DNA of 64,000 bases from Plasmopara viticola (lineage: Eukaryota; Oomycota; Peronosporomycetes; Peronosporales; Peronosporaceae): the NCBI GenBank assembly GCA_001695595.3, contig MBPM02000151.1, positions 1 to 64,000 on the forward strand. The letters run 5' to 3'. The position numbers and the translations under genes were made by a program. Position 1 is the first letter of the stretch. Each line of letters starts with the position of its first letter. Positions 40,422 through 53,200 of this stretch are shown piece after piece. The notes beneath the pieces were generated by a model, which did no database searches, had not been told where the DNA came from, and saw only the letters and a list, made by a program, of their open reading frames with translations.

Positions 40422-42460
40422 TTTACTTGTAAGTCACGGCGAACATACCTTGTGTCTAGTACATAATACATAATATTCGACTACAATATAAATACTTGTC
40501 AAGGTTTTCTTTGACCTACTATTTGATGTCAGAATTATTTTTAAACATATCGAATAGATTAAAACATCTCCCGTATATTAAAAGCTTGTAAGTGAATTGT
40601 GTTATCTACAGTGACGGCTCGCTTCAGCGACGGCTGAATGAAGTAAATCAAAATCTTGAGTTCAGAAAACAACAAAGGATGTGTTAGCAGAAATTCAAGC
40701 AAAGCCAATATCACCTTTTTAGCACATAACCATACTAAGCTAAATGTTCGCATAAGTTCAGCTGTTGATCAGAAGGAGCAGAAAACGAAGCTGTACCGAG
40801 ATTGTTGACGAGCTTCCAATCAAGTGTAAAGACGTAGCATCATCATTTTCATCTGCCGCGTGCAAACACATTGTTCATATGCAAGAAGATAAAGGATTTG
40901 ACCGCTCGTTGTCGGGTAAAATAAGGTCAATACTATTGTTCTATTCGAACGGTATAGCGATTTCGATAACTTTACGCCGGTGCGGGTTGCTAATACCTTA
41001 TCTCGAGGCATGCCGTCACCCTCAACTGGTAAATGTAGTGATGGGCCAAGATTTACATTAATTGACGTTGATTTCTTGACGCACCCTCAAAGACGGCGAC
41101 ATACTGGGATCTAACAATTAGCACCACAGGTGCGTATTCGGCAGTTTTGTCTGTTACAATCGATCTAGATCGAGAAAGCTCTCCGGAGTGAGGCTAGCCA
41201 CCATCCTTCGACAAGACTCTCCTCAAGACGTTATGTTGTAACAAAACAATACAGATGGTGATGGATAAGGAGCCACTCATTTAGTAAAATTCACGCTATC
41301 GAACCAATGAACGGGTGCTCTCACAACGTCATCACCTCATTTGTGTTTGTTCAATAACCTGTTAGCAACAATCTCATCAGAATTTGACTTTCCATCTGTG
41401 ATTATTATCAACACTGTCGACAGCAAAAGTTACACTTTTGGTGCTCTAAGCAATCTACTTGGTGCGGCATCTGGCCTTGGCAGCGAAGTCTCGATCTCTA
41501 TAAAATTTACCAGACGCTTATAGTAAACACCGCGTGTTTTTACTAGTTCGTAAGGTTCGTTTTCTATGCTTAAGTTGCTTGCTTTATTTCAATTTAAAAA
41601 GAAGGCAACTTTGCTTTGACGCCAATTTCATTGAATTAGAGCTAAAAGTGCGTGTCGATCGCGATAACAGTTGCCATACCCAGTCTAAAAACAGATTGCT
41701 AATAGAAATTACGACCTCGCTCCATGCTCCGGCTATAAAATCTTCTGTCAAATAGCATCTTGATCATTTTAATGTGAGAGCGCGTCCGCTATCTTCACTC
41801 AAAGTCGAGATTGTCACACACGCCACTGATTTCCCAAAAGAAACGACACATCGAGAGCTTAAGCTCTCAGTCGAAGCGTGCCTTTCCCTAAGAAAGGCGA
41901 TATCGTTTTGATGGAATTGAGCATGACGCGATCTCGTGTGTTCGATTCCCGAGTCAATATATTAGTTCTAAGCTTCAATTTTTTTTCAAAAAGTGGTCCC
42001 ACCACTTCCCACACTATCCCGTACAATTTGGGAGCGAGCACTATGCGATGGCTATGGAATCAACTAGCCTCGACTTTTCATCATTTGCAACCGACGAGTG
42101 AACATCCTTGACCATGGCGTTTAAAGTTACACAAAGTTACACATTGTACACCTCGTGACCCATTACTCATGATCTCTTTAATGGCGATGTTGCAGCAGCC
42201 TGTCCTCGAGTAAACCTATAAATAGGAGCTCGTGTATAGAAAAGTAGTAGAGGGTACGCCGTAAGAATCACATCTGGACTTTTCAAAATCACGCACGGTA
42301 AGACCTCGCACGATCGATCGTAATAGTACTAGATAAGATAAAATCACGCCCAGCTGGCTTCTTGAATCACTCGTTGGTGAACAGACGGACGTTTCCTCAA
42401 CGTGTCGGTAAAGAATTTACGCAAAACTGCCGCTTTCGCAATGTCAGCGCCTAGACGAAT
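40422..42460. other. 2 kb intergenic, no gene recognised
   Basis: Only short open stretches. Near 41938 a GTTCGATTCCCGAG sequence resembles a Pol III B box, but no matching A box or cloverleaf is seen. Confidence 0.4.
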
Positions 42461-42476
42461 TTCATTCCTCAATTTT
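42461..42476 (+). promoter_or_regulatory. Oomycete Inr/FPR core promoter of the tyrosinase gene
   Basis: TTCATTCCTCAATTTT matches the published oomycete core GCTCATTYYNCAWTTT at every position from TCATT onward. It lies 40 nt before the ATG at 42517, the usual place. Confidence 0.65.
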
Positions 42477-42516
42477 CGAAGGACTGATCGAATCGGCAAC
42501 TTGCAACCGTTCTAGC

Positions 42517-44241
42517 ATGAGAACCGTGTGGATGGTAAGTGTCGCGTTGTTGGCCTTTGTCTCGAGACTAGTCACGGGTCAAACGTGCGGCCCTCGACTT
42601 CGTAAGGATTGGGATATGATGACTTCGACTGAGAAGAATACATATCGTGGTGCGATTGCAGCTGCAATGAACTCGGGGGCGTACATTAAATTTGTCGAAA
42701 TGCACACCGAGATGATGTCGGAAAGAGAAGCGCACCGACAGTGTATGTTTATCTACTGGCACCGGTTGTTTCTTGTGGCGTTTGAAAACATGTTGCGGGG
42801 TCAAGGTGCAGCTTTTGCGTGTGTGACGGTACCATATTTCAACTGGATTGCCGGGAGTGCTCGAGTTACGTCGGGAGCTTGTACCTCTATGGGTGATTGC
42901 CTCGCGATTGTGAGAGAACTGGGTGGGTGGACAAGTGGCACTTCACGCACTCTGTCAATCAACGGGGTCAGCAACACTGGTCGCTGTGTCAACGTCTCAC
43001 CCTTGGATCAATTTTGTCAACTGTCATCTTTGTCGGGTGCCAATTGTGCCAGATGTGTACCGCGCAGTGACTGGAGTACTGTCCGCATCCCTTCCTCGGC
43101 GGGTTACGCAGCCGTGCGTAACCAAGTCTTTAGTGGTATCAACATTGGTCAAATGTCACCTCGTGTTGAACAAGGCTGTCACAATAATGTGCACGCGAAC
43201 TTAGCGAGTACCATGGGGACGTTTGCTGCTCCGGCTGATCCCATTTTTTGGTCGCACCATGCAACCATCGACTTGCTCCACGTGATTTTCCACAAATGCC
43301 GCGTGGGGACAACTCGACTGACTTTTGCCCAGAAAGCCGCGAATACTGTGGCTTGGACGGCGTGCGCTCGTCGTGACTCTAGCGTTCCATTTCGACCCAC
43401 GGATGTCGTGATGATGCGAACGGGGGAAAGGGGCGCTAACCCGATTCCTGCTGCATCCGACCCTCGGGTCGGCCGGTTTTTTGCGGGCGTGCCCAACCAG
43501 TATGCGGGGTTGATGGACACGCGGGACTTGGGCGCGAGTAGTTACGGCTACAGTGTCAACGGCCAATTGGCTTCCATGTACACGCAATGTGACGCGTCCC
43601 CGACATCGCGGAGGCTAAAGGAGACCAACACCACCGCCACGGCTAGTCTGTGTGGCGTGGCGGAAGACGGCATGGACTACGCGTCGGAAAACAATTTTCC
43701 AGAAACCGATTATACCGGTACGGATGACGGGCACGAGGATCTTGTGATCCTCGGTAACTCGGGTGAACCAGTTGCTTCCACTGCCCCTAAAGAAGACTAC
43801 ATTTCGGATCCTGCCGAGGTCAAGGTTGTCAATTGGTACGATCAGACTGTCGAGGCCATGGGAGGTGACACGCAAGAGAACATGGACGACCTGGAGCGGC
43901 AAGCATGCATGTTTGAGCACATTTGCTTGGGTGGTACTAAGGACTACACGCCAGAGTTCAAGACCTTGTGGAAGGCAAGAGAGCCACGTTGCAAGGCCAT
44001 TGTTGACGCCATCATCAATGGCACCCAGTCGATTCAGCACGAAACTTGGCGTCAAGACATGGAAGCTGTCTTTGGCTGTCCAGAGCCGACGACGACGAGC
44101 ACGAGCGGCTCGAGCGATTCCTCCGAGGCGGGTGTGTGGGATTTGTCAGAGAATAGTGCAGACCGTTCAAACGACACGATCCTCTTCTCGGACGTTGCGG
44201 GGGGGGCGGACACGAGCGTGGAAACAACGTGGGAGGATTAG
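42517..44241 (+). CDS. Secreted tyrosinase-family copper oxidase
   Basis: Single exon, 574 aa. A signal peptide (VSVALLAFVSRLVTGQ) precedes a Cys-containing mature start. The CuA region shows EMHTEM, an AHRQC His and WHRLFLVAFE. The CuB region shows HNNVHANL and FWSHHATIDLLHVIFH. All six expected copper-ligand His are present. The enzyme class oxidises phenols to quinones. The central domain ends near residue 300. About 220 further residues form an acidic, Cys-containing tail with MEHICLGG-like paired motifs and a Ser/Thr-rich end, lacking a membrane anchor. Oomycete secreted tyrosinases are of interest in wall cross-linking and host interaction; the role here is inference. The start is supported by the Inr element upstream. 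Confidence 0.88.
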   Translation: MRTVWMVSVALLAFVSRLVTGQTCGPRLRKDWDMMTSTEKNTYRGAIAAAMNSGAYIKFVEMHTEMMSEREAHRQCMFIYWHRLFLVAFENMLRGQGAAFACVTVPYFNWIAGSARVTSGACTSMGDCLAIVRELGGWTSGTSRTLSINGVSNTGRCVNVSPLDQFCQLSSLSGANCARCVPRSDWSTVRIPSSAGYAAVRNQVFSGINIGQMSPRVEQGCHNNVHANLASTMGTFAAPADPIFWSHHATIDLLHVIFHKCRVGTTRLTFAQKAANTVAWTACARRDSSVPFRPTDVVMMRTGERGANPIPAASDPRVGRFFAGVPNQYAGLMDTRDLGASSYGYSVNGQLASMYTQCDASPTSRRLKETNTTATASLCGVAEDGMDYASENNFPETDYTGTDDGHEDLVILGNSGEPVASTAPKEDYISDPAEVKVVNWYDQTVEAMGGDTQENMDDLERQACMFEHICLGGTKDYTPEFKTLWKAREPRCKAIVDAIINGTQSIQHETWRQDMEAVFGCPEPTTTSTSGSSDSSEAGVWDLSENSADRSNDTILFSDVAGGADTSVETTWED

Positions 44242-47200
44242 ACGCGCAGCGTTGTGGATACCAACATCTCTATGTTTAGTCTATTGAAAGTGTGTGATTG
44301 CATAAGTCGTTTTTCCATTACCTATATTGCTGTAAGATAAGAAAAGCTAAGACATGCAAATGTGCAAGTTTGCGTGCAAAGAGGGTTTAAACCAGCGGGC
44401 TTGCAAACAGAGTTTGCGACGATTTTGTGAATCGGTAGTTTGACGATAATTGACGATGATTGACGATGATTGATTAACTTGTGTATGACCAACATTAGCA
44501 CAATTTCCTCGCGACTGGTCATGCGGTGTCAGTGTTGTTGTTGCCCTTTGATACACAGTCGGACAAGCTGTTCCCTTTTATGGTATGCAGCCCTCAATGT
44601 GTGCTATCTTTTCTAGCATTTGCTTTCCTGATTGCCTAACCACTCTTTTCAATGTAATTGCACACAACTGCAATCTTACCGATTATTTGTATTCGACACA
44701 GCAATGGCGATACTTTTCAATGCCACAAAGTAGTGCAGCGTTGTCATTTTATTGTGATGGAGAAACATGTGTGGCCAAGATGCGTGAATTTTGGTTTTCC
44801 GTGCCAGAAAAAGCACATACATTGAATAGATAAGAGCAGACGGAAGGTCTCAACTTATGGTGGTGGTCATCCTCATTCACTTATGACAAGAAACCCTCTG
44901 TTTTTGCTGTAACCGTTGCATATTACAGGTGGTGAATAATAAGACCGTCGTGTAGGACGTGTGTTGGGTATTTGCACCCACAACCTTACACATGTAAGTA
45001 ATTGTTCCTATTTCCAATAGTAGCAAAAGATCTTCATTCAGGTGTTACGGTTATGCCAATGTGCCGTGTTAAGATAGGGTGTTGTATGTATACTTAACTG
45101 GTGAGATAAGATAAAAAGCCAGACTTAACCCATATTTCAGTGAAAGACCACGTCTGAGCTATTGAGCTTCCGCCCGATTGCAAGCTTGAATACCCAGAGA
45201 ATTAAGATCTAAATGTTCTCATTTAAAGCTTTATCAAGAAGCGTGCCTTAAAATTCTGGCGCCATCTCCATCGGGTCCATCTCTTTTAACAAAACTTGCG
45301 AGCAAATCTACTCTATACACTCGAAACTGCCTTGTTGAGAACCGTTACGAATTTTGTGCTACGTGGTACTAAGTATAATAATAGAGCATAGAAATATCTT
45401 TACAACGTGGTATTTTGGAATTGTCATAGAGCATACTCCAAGAGAGGATTAAATCTGACATCCTCTTTAAAGAAAAACCGGGTGCCAAATCGTTTATAGT
45501 GTTATTGTGCTGGCGGTACTTGAGTAGAGCGGCTCTTACGAGACCTATGAACCTCAATCAAACAGTGTGCCTCAGATCGCCGACGAATGGACCGATAGGT
45601 CGGATAATTTTATGAGTTTGCTAAGGATCTCACCTTGTGCACCTCCAAACAGGGCTGTATTGGTCTCCTAGTTTCTTTTGACTCGGTGACGCTGGCTGGT
45701 TCGTTGGCTCTCTTTGTGGCTACAAAGGATTCGTGCCACGCGAAAGTTGTTGGAGTACGTAATCGATTGGTTCAGGACCGTATGTAAGTCTGCTTAACTC
45801 TTCAATGCTGACCACCTTCAATCGTGCGTGAAAAAAAATCTCAATGTCTAGCTCGAGGCCCACGCTAATGTCTACAAACGTAGCCTACAATATCCGTAAG
45901 AGCGGAAACACCTTTCGCCTTGACAACATTGATTACATGTTGTGTCCAAAGACGCTTCGTCACTATTAACATGTAAGATTTGGTTGTCACTTTTAAATTA
46001 ATTGAGAAGTTTGTGATCTCTCGTACATGACTGGACACCTGTTGCAAGTCTGGTCTATACGTTTAGACCTGTGTAATGTGGAACATGCTTGATCTAATTA
46101 TGACAAGGCATTTTAATTCACCTTTATAATCACAAATAATCTGTAATGTCAGATCATGGGTGCTCAAATGGGAAGGTTGATCATCATTGATTCAATCCTT
46201 GGAGTGAAACTGCTATTGGAAAAAGGTATCGCATAGCCCCCTGTGATCGTGCATTTGTAACGCTCAAAGTTCACGAAGTAGAATGGGTTACCGCCCTGGC
46301 CATACATCGAGTCTTCCACACAAATCAGAATGACTGAGCCCAGGTGATTAAGCAATATTCCTCATTTTATTAGCCATTGGCCCTTTACAGTTCAATTTAC
46401 TTTAACCAACAGACTATCGATCTCACCCTCCCTTACTCTTCGATATTGTATCTGCCTTCACGTCATTGACACATATGACAAACGTCAAGCAACTTCCATT
46501 TTCCACAGCTGTCGCGATTTTAATTTTTTTGTTGCGACAAATTCATTAACAAAGTGTTTTGTCGATTGACTCCTAACTTCAGTTCGAACTGATCAGATAT
46601 CTATCGCTGTCTCCACACTAAGTTTATGTTGATCGACTGCAATACAGGGTTAGTCAAAAGCTCTACTATCTTTTTGTACAGCCTGCGTATTGCTCAAAGA
46701 AGCTAGTTTAGATTTCCGTTACCATATTATGCTCACAGATATCCACGATCAACCCACACGAGTTGAGACCAAATAATTGGTGACCAGCACTTTAGAAAAG
46801 TGTTACTGGTGAATAAGCTTTTAAGCAAAAAGGTCTCGTGTAAGCTTTCAAACTTAAAAACATCAGTCTTATGTCTCAAGGGACGCTTCTCGATTTACAA
46901 TAGTATTGTTATTTGTGGAAGACCAGGCAGATATAGGTGGATGGCCTGCACGGAACGCTATCGCACCTCTGAATACTCCTAGGTAGTCACCAGTTAAAGC
47001 AAAAGACAGCTGTCTAGGCCTGTCTTTCTTCTCCACTTCATTTGTTTTACTTCTTGGTCAATTTAGCCATTTGCAATAAGGACCTCGTAGTTCTACCGAA
47101 CTGAACTATTTAATTCAATGACAGCAGCTTGTATTTGTGAAAGCCATGTTCCTGGCAAAGCATTGATCTATTTCAGTTGGTAGCACAAGCTTCTGGATCT

Positions 47201-50200
47201 CAAGAGAAGGCGTATTTTTGCTCTCTTAGATATTTGGTTTACGCTGACCTTCGAGTGCCAAAATGTACACTGCTGTCAGAGCAACCCACTCCTGTCATTA
47301 TCGACAACAATCCCCCTTTTTCTTTAAAAGAGTTTTGACTTATAGCGAACCTCTTATAAACTTCCTTATAACATCCGCTAAAGCTGTCTTTTTTCACGGA
47401 AGGCATGCCAAAGAACTAAGTTTTGGATCTCATGCCGAAGACGTGACGAAGAACTTATTCAAGGCGCTTAAGCCGGCTCCATTATAGATCCTACCACTCC
47501 CGGCACATTGCCAGATGTTTGAACGGCTTTCAGTTTTTGTGTTGTTGGAAGTTATGGACGACGCACTCATACTTGCGCTAATAGGCGGCCTATGCACTCG
47601 TCACCATGGCCTTCCGGCGTAAAATCATTGGATATGGACCTGCCATATGCTGGTCCGTGAAGGTCACACTATTTTAGCTCTTTTGCTGATGGCAACGACT
47701 ACCATTCATAGGCAGATGGTTAATTGGAGTTAGTTGGTCGTGTGCTAGAGGTCAAAATAGACAATATACGATGAGGCACAACATTCGCGGATCGACAGCT
47801 TAAGGTTGAGCTTAACAATACGATCCACGCAGCTATGGCTTAAAACCTCTGGTATGGTCACTCAAAAGCTCCGTTAATGATTTAAAGCGCAATCATTTCT
47901 GCGATTATAAGAGAATATACTTTTTTTTCACTTTCGTGCCTTTATTTTGAGCCTACTTTCCATACTAAAAAGCGATTTCACTTTGCAGAAAGTCGACTAA
48001 GCGCAATTACCATAGCAAGAAATGAGATTACGCAACCCACAATATACAAAAAGATTTTTTCAGTTTAACACGGCGTTAAAAATCGACATATACCCATTTG
48101 GTGGTAAAAAGTACCCCCCCCTTAGAAGGTTACTTTGATCGTCTACAACTTCGCGAACCATTTTATTGGAGTTTATTCGGACCTCAAGAGCCAAAAATCT
48201 GTATATAAACACTACTGAGGTTTTGATAGACCTTAACAGTGAGCTTGGCAAGTTTCGAATGAACTTGTGATTAACAATAATGGAGCATCTTGAATTTGTC
48301 CACCTCATCCGACTAAAAGCAAGGACTCAGACGCCGAAAACATGGTATACGAAACACTAAAAATGCAAACCGTCGTATCTAGGAAACCTTGAAGCGATTT
48401 GAAGATTTGTCAGTTACCCTGTCAATCCGTACAAGATTTGTAGACTATAAATAAAATGTAATTTTCTTACGGCTTAAGCTGGGGTTTTGGTATATCATAC
48501 AGGAGCGCTAAGAAGTTTAGCAAATGTGGCCAAAGGAAGAGGCCAAACAGCTCAGCGCCAGTCGTCAAACCAAAACCTCACCAACAGAGCGAAACAAACG
48601 ATGTTGACGACATTCGAGCTTCACATTCGGCGTCATACTTGTGTACACGAGCATCAAATCCGCAAGTTTCAATAACCAAGCGGGTATTAGTATCCATAAT
48701 AGCTTAAATCTTTCTGCAGCAGCACGACAAGACACACCTTATGTACAACAAACACTTCTAAGCAGCAACAGCGATATCAGGTTCGGATGAAAGCTCAAAT
48801 ACAAGTCCATATGCGCCTCTAAGACAAACACCTCGAGCTTTTCGTCAAATCAAAAGGCGAGCAGAAGAAGGTGGATCCTACTGCTCATAAAGTGAGACTT
48901 AGTGAAAATTCTGAGCTATCGACCTTTGCAACGGAACAGTATCACACCAAAATGTACCACTTGATGGCAGCGAAGTCGCCAGACTTCATTACGTTTCTTT
49001 CAAATGTTATGCAAGTCCGTGCTGAATAAGTACCGTGCTTTATAACCGACTGCGAAAATATGATAGCGCACGCAATTTGAGATCTGCTTTGAATTCAACT
49101 GCGCATACGCTTCAGGCCGGATAATTTTGAGGATAATTTTGGAAAGCGGGAGTTTTTCTTCAAGTAAGAGGCTAAGATCATATAATGTCTCAAACTGAGT
49201 TGAAGATCAGTATATTGAAGTAGTACTTCGATTTCGTGTTGAGCCCTAAGATAGCCCAGCGCCTTGTAAATGTGTTGCTTTTGCAAGCAAGCTTGCTGGT
49301 CCTGAATCAAAGGTAGGCACACCGCGACTACTTTCACAGCCACGACGATCATATTTTCAATATAAGTGAGGGATTTACTTAGTACGCTATAAAGCGCCAG
49401 CCGCGTCAAATGTTCACTACAAAAGAAAGCAACTTCTCGATAGTGTTCGAGGAACTCGGAACAGACACGCGGCGGTCGATTTGGTTCTGAAAATTTCGGC
49501 TCGCATAACAAAGAAGTCTACATTCTACCCAAAGGTCTCAAGTGTTCAAAGCCAATCTTTAAAGGCCGCAATCTAATCGCGAGACCAGCCTCGAGAGCGA
49601 TATTAAGCGCGTACTTTGGTCATGCAGGTTACTCCCTCTGACGAAAGGGTAAGGCCGAGGTGAGATCGACTCTCTTTAGCACTCCTTGATAGGTTCAATT
49701 CCGTATGACGTGTATTGTAAAGTAGTCGCAGCCAAGAGTTTTTTGTGAAGTGGCGCGGTTACCCCATTTCACAAGCGGTAGGACGTCTTTCAAGCTGTGG
49801 ACATGAGTCGGTACCTAGGGTTTGGCGAGTCGACAAGACTGGGTCACCGGACCCAGCCGTGGGTTAAGTTGTTTCTTCTTTCAGGCCCTTAGCTTTAGTG
49901 TTTAAATGAGTGAGGACATTCAAGGTCGAGTCATTACCCTGGGAAACATTCAAGTTTTACAGGTATGCGTTTTTTGCATGGCTGGAGAGTCTGACAGCAA
50001 GTTCGACATCTATTCGCTCTTTTCACCATGTGAAAAAATCACCAGAAAACGAACGGTGCTCTTGTCATTTCTATTGCGTAGAGGTGAAGCTACCCGCGGT
50101 TCATTGAGCTTTGTAGAGCCGTATGCTTGCATTTTCTACCGTGGCTCAGCAAATTTCAAGCGATCGAGTTGTTTCCGACTATCTGCTTATGATGTAGACG

Positions 50201-53200
50201 CAGCCGTAGCCTTACTTAGAGGCACACTCTTTGTTCTTGGTGGGGGCTATATTTTGTAAAAGCGCCTTATGGTCACTTAGTAGCCCCCTTTGAAGTTGGC
50301 TTGGTCATCGGTAAGACAATCGGCCGTCTAGCAGCCGCTTTTGCTGCAAATTTGGTAGCCATTTTTGCTGTTTCTTTGGCAGCCGTAAAAGTCAAGCTTA
50401 CTATGTCTAAAACGTCGAAGGAGTATGGAAAGCACTTATTTATCTTCAATTGATTTTCCTTAGGTGTGGTTGAAGATGTAAAGTGCCGTACATAAACACA
50501 AAACATCATTCAAAATTCGTCTCCCGGATTACATAAAGCTGGTGGCTCTCAATGCACGACAGGCACATTGTCAGTATTCGTAATTGTACGCATAACAAGG
50601 CATTTAAAAGGATACCGAAAGATATCTTTGTTTAAATTGTGGCATTGAGCAGAAGTGATATCACCAAAAAAGTAAACACCCAACGTATAGTGCTGCAAGA
50701 TTGTGATTCTGCCAGTTGAAATAGAGGAATGTAAAAAAAATTCTGCTTCTTAAATACAATCGCACACTATAAATTCGAGAAAGCGCATATTGCTTTTTAA
50801 AATTTGCCACGTAAAGCAGTCACACCAAATATCTCAAATAAGTTATTGGTCTATCTAGTCATCAATGGTAAGCTTCGAAATGAGTCTGGTTCGTATAATT
50901 GTCGTAACTTTCTTTGCCCAAACAGCAATAAAGATAGCACTATCGCTGGAGGTGTAAAGCGGGCGAATTATTCCGTGTCTATCTAAACAAATTGTTACTA
51001 GCTAGACATCGATCTCACTATACGATAAATTTCTTTCGCCACTACACCATTATACAGCTTAAATCCCACTCACTGTCTAACGTAGCATATAGAGATACTT
51101 ACTTACTACTATCTTGAAGGTTGTGGGCGAAATTACTAGCAATTTCAAGGGCAATTTTTCAGACAGATTTAAGGCCATTGCTTAAATGCGTCTAGCATCA
51201 GGAAACACTGCGATGGAGAAGTTAGATATCTTTTTGCCCTATTAAAAGAAACTCACGTACGGACTAGATACCAAAAACTGCTTGGCACAATGACATCAAG
51301 AGATATCAAGATGGGACTGAGGCTGCACAAACTTTCAACATTTCGAGGAGAAATATAAGTAGGCCGTGGGCTGGGTGTGGATGAAAGATTTGCTACTGGT
51401 TATTATCGCAAGGAAGATCAAAAATTAACGGGAGGCTGAAACCACAAAGAAATTAAATGAAAAAGCATGATGGTATGAAGGACGCTCATAAGCCTCTAAG
51501 AGTCTGGAGAGACGCCTCGGATGTGAAATTGTCATTTGTATTAAGAAAAATCTTCTGTTCACGCGTATTGAATCTGCTGTTTGCTGTAGTGTCAATCAGA
51601 CTCGAGACTTTAGTACAATCTAAAATCGTACCAAAGGCTTCACACTGACATCACTTATATAAATGACTTCTCTCTCGAATCAACAGCTTTTGACCAGACG
51701 GCTGTATTCTTCAATACATAGTTTATTTGTGCGGGATCGCGCTGGCAGGCACATATGGCTTACTAAGCAATACTGCCTTTGAGCTGCTTACCATCTCGCC
51801 CCTAATCTGAACCGATAAGTCATGGGTATCAAGATGTTTTTTCTGGTTGGGCCAGTTCCCAAAGCGCACGACCAAATTTTCGCTAGTAAATACTTCATGA
51901 CATGTACTTATTGTCATAATTGCGATAGTCACACGATCTAATTCACTGAGTTCCAGTAACGCGCAGCTAGTGACATAGTACGAGGCATTGAATAGCATGC
52001 TATGAACCGGCTCGCCTGAAGATTTGTTCATTCTACCAACAGCATCTTGGGCTGGCAATCGATACTAGACGATACCCTTTCCTTATAAAATCGGGCACAG
52101 GCTTTGCGAGGCCCGCACAGCCAACACTGTCCTCGCGCAAATAATGGCTAGACACAAATGCTTTCCAATTTCTTGTGAGAAAAATATATGGCGTGAGACA
52201 AACCACAAATGCATTAAGTTGCTCGGGGTTAGCTTGCACAACTTGACTGCATAAAAAGATTCTGAGAATTTTTTTTGTCCTCTCTGCTATAATGTTTTAT
52301 GGTTTTGACGACCTCAAATCTTGTTTTTGAAGAACTTTTGAGCCGAAAGATCATTTTTAAGCGGCTATAAGCAATTTTACAGTCGAACGTATGATTTGAC
52401 GTAAGCCTATTACACTTAAGATAATTGTAGACTAAACGAAGAGCACTAGTGGGGCGTTCAAAAAATAAACTGATCGATAGCATACCGCTAGGCATACTCA
52501 CCGTCAATTTAACCCTAGATTCGGAGAAACAGCAATCGGGCATGTTACTCAAGGAACACTTCTTTTCTTATAATGACGCTCGATTATAAGAATGATGTAA
52601 CATATTTGCACGAGTTAGTGTGTGTCATACCAGCACCATATTGTGTGAGTGATCTCTGAACATTAAAACAAAGCAGTATTAAGCACTGAGGAGTTTCCAA
52701 AAAATCTGTACATCAATTAACTAATGCTTTATGCATATCAATAGGATATACCATGGTAGAGTTCAATTGTTGTATACTTACCCCGAAGGGGCTTAAGAAC
52801 AATTCTTTGTATACTTAAATTTGCAATCCAGTATATTTAGACGTGGTATTGAGACAAATACGGACTTTTTAAGTCTGGCAGGTAGCGATCTGCAACTACG
52901 GTGGCAAGTATAGAATGAGATAGGATAATCAGACTTACGCTTCATCTAGGCAATGATCACGGCAGCTACTAGCACTTATAGGTTGTATACATCGAGTTGG
53001 CCTCAAGGGGGTGCGGAATTTATTTACACATGTACCTGGCGCGACCAACATGAGACATGAGATGACCTTGAGCATGAAGTGCTAAGAAAATAGAAGTAAT
53101 ATCTTGTTCGAGATTGGAGAGGATGAAGTGCATTTTGCTGCAGACGAGGTAACAAAGAGTAGCTCTAGTCATCTCAAAGCTTTGTGAAGGAGCAGGCGAA

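Noticed and set aside
41925..41960. tRNA gene suggested by GTTCGATTCCCGAG
   Set aside because: No A box at the right distance and no cloverleaf stems.
49640..49710. tRNA or SINE suggested by GGTTCAATTCC
   Set aside because: No matching A box or acceptor stem; a single B-box-like string is expected by chance in this length.
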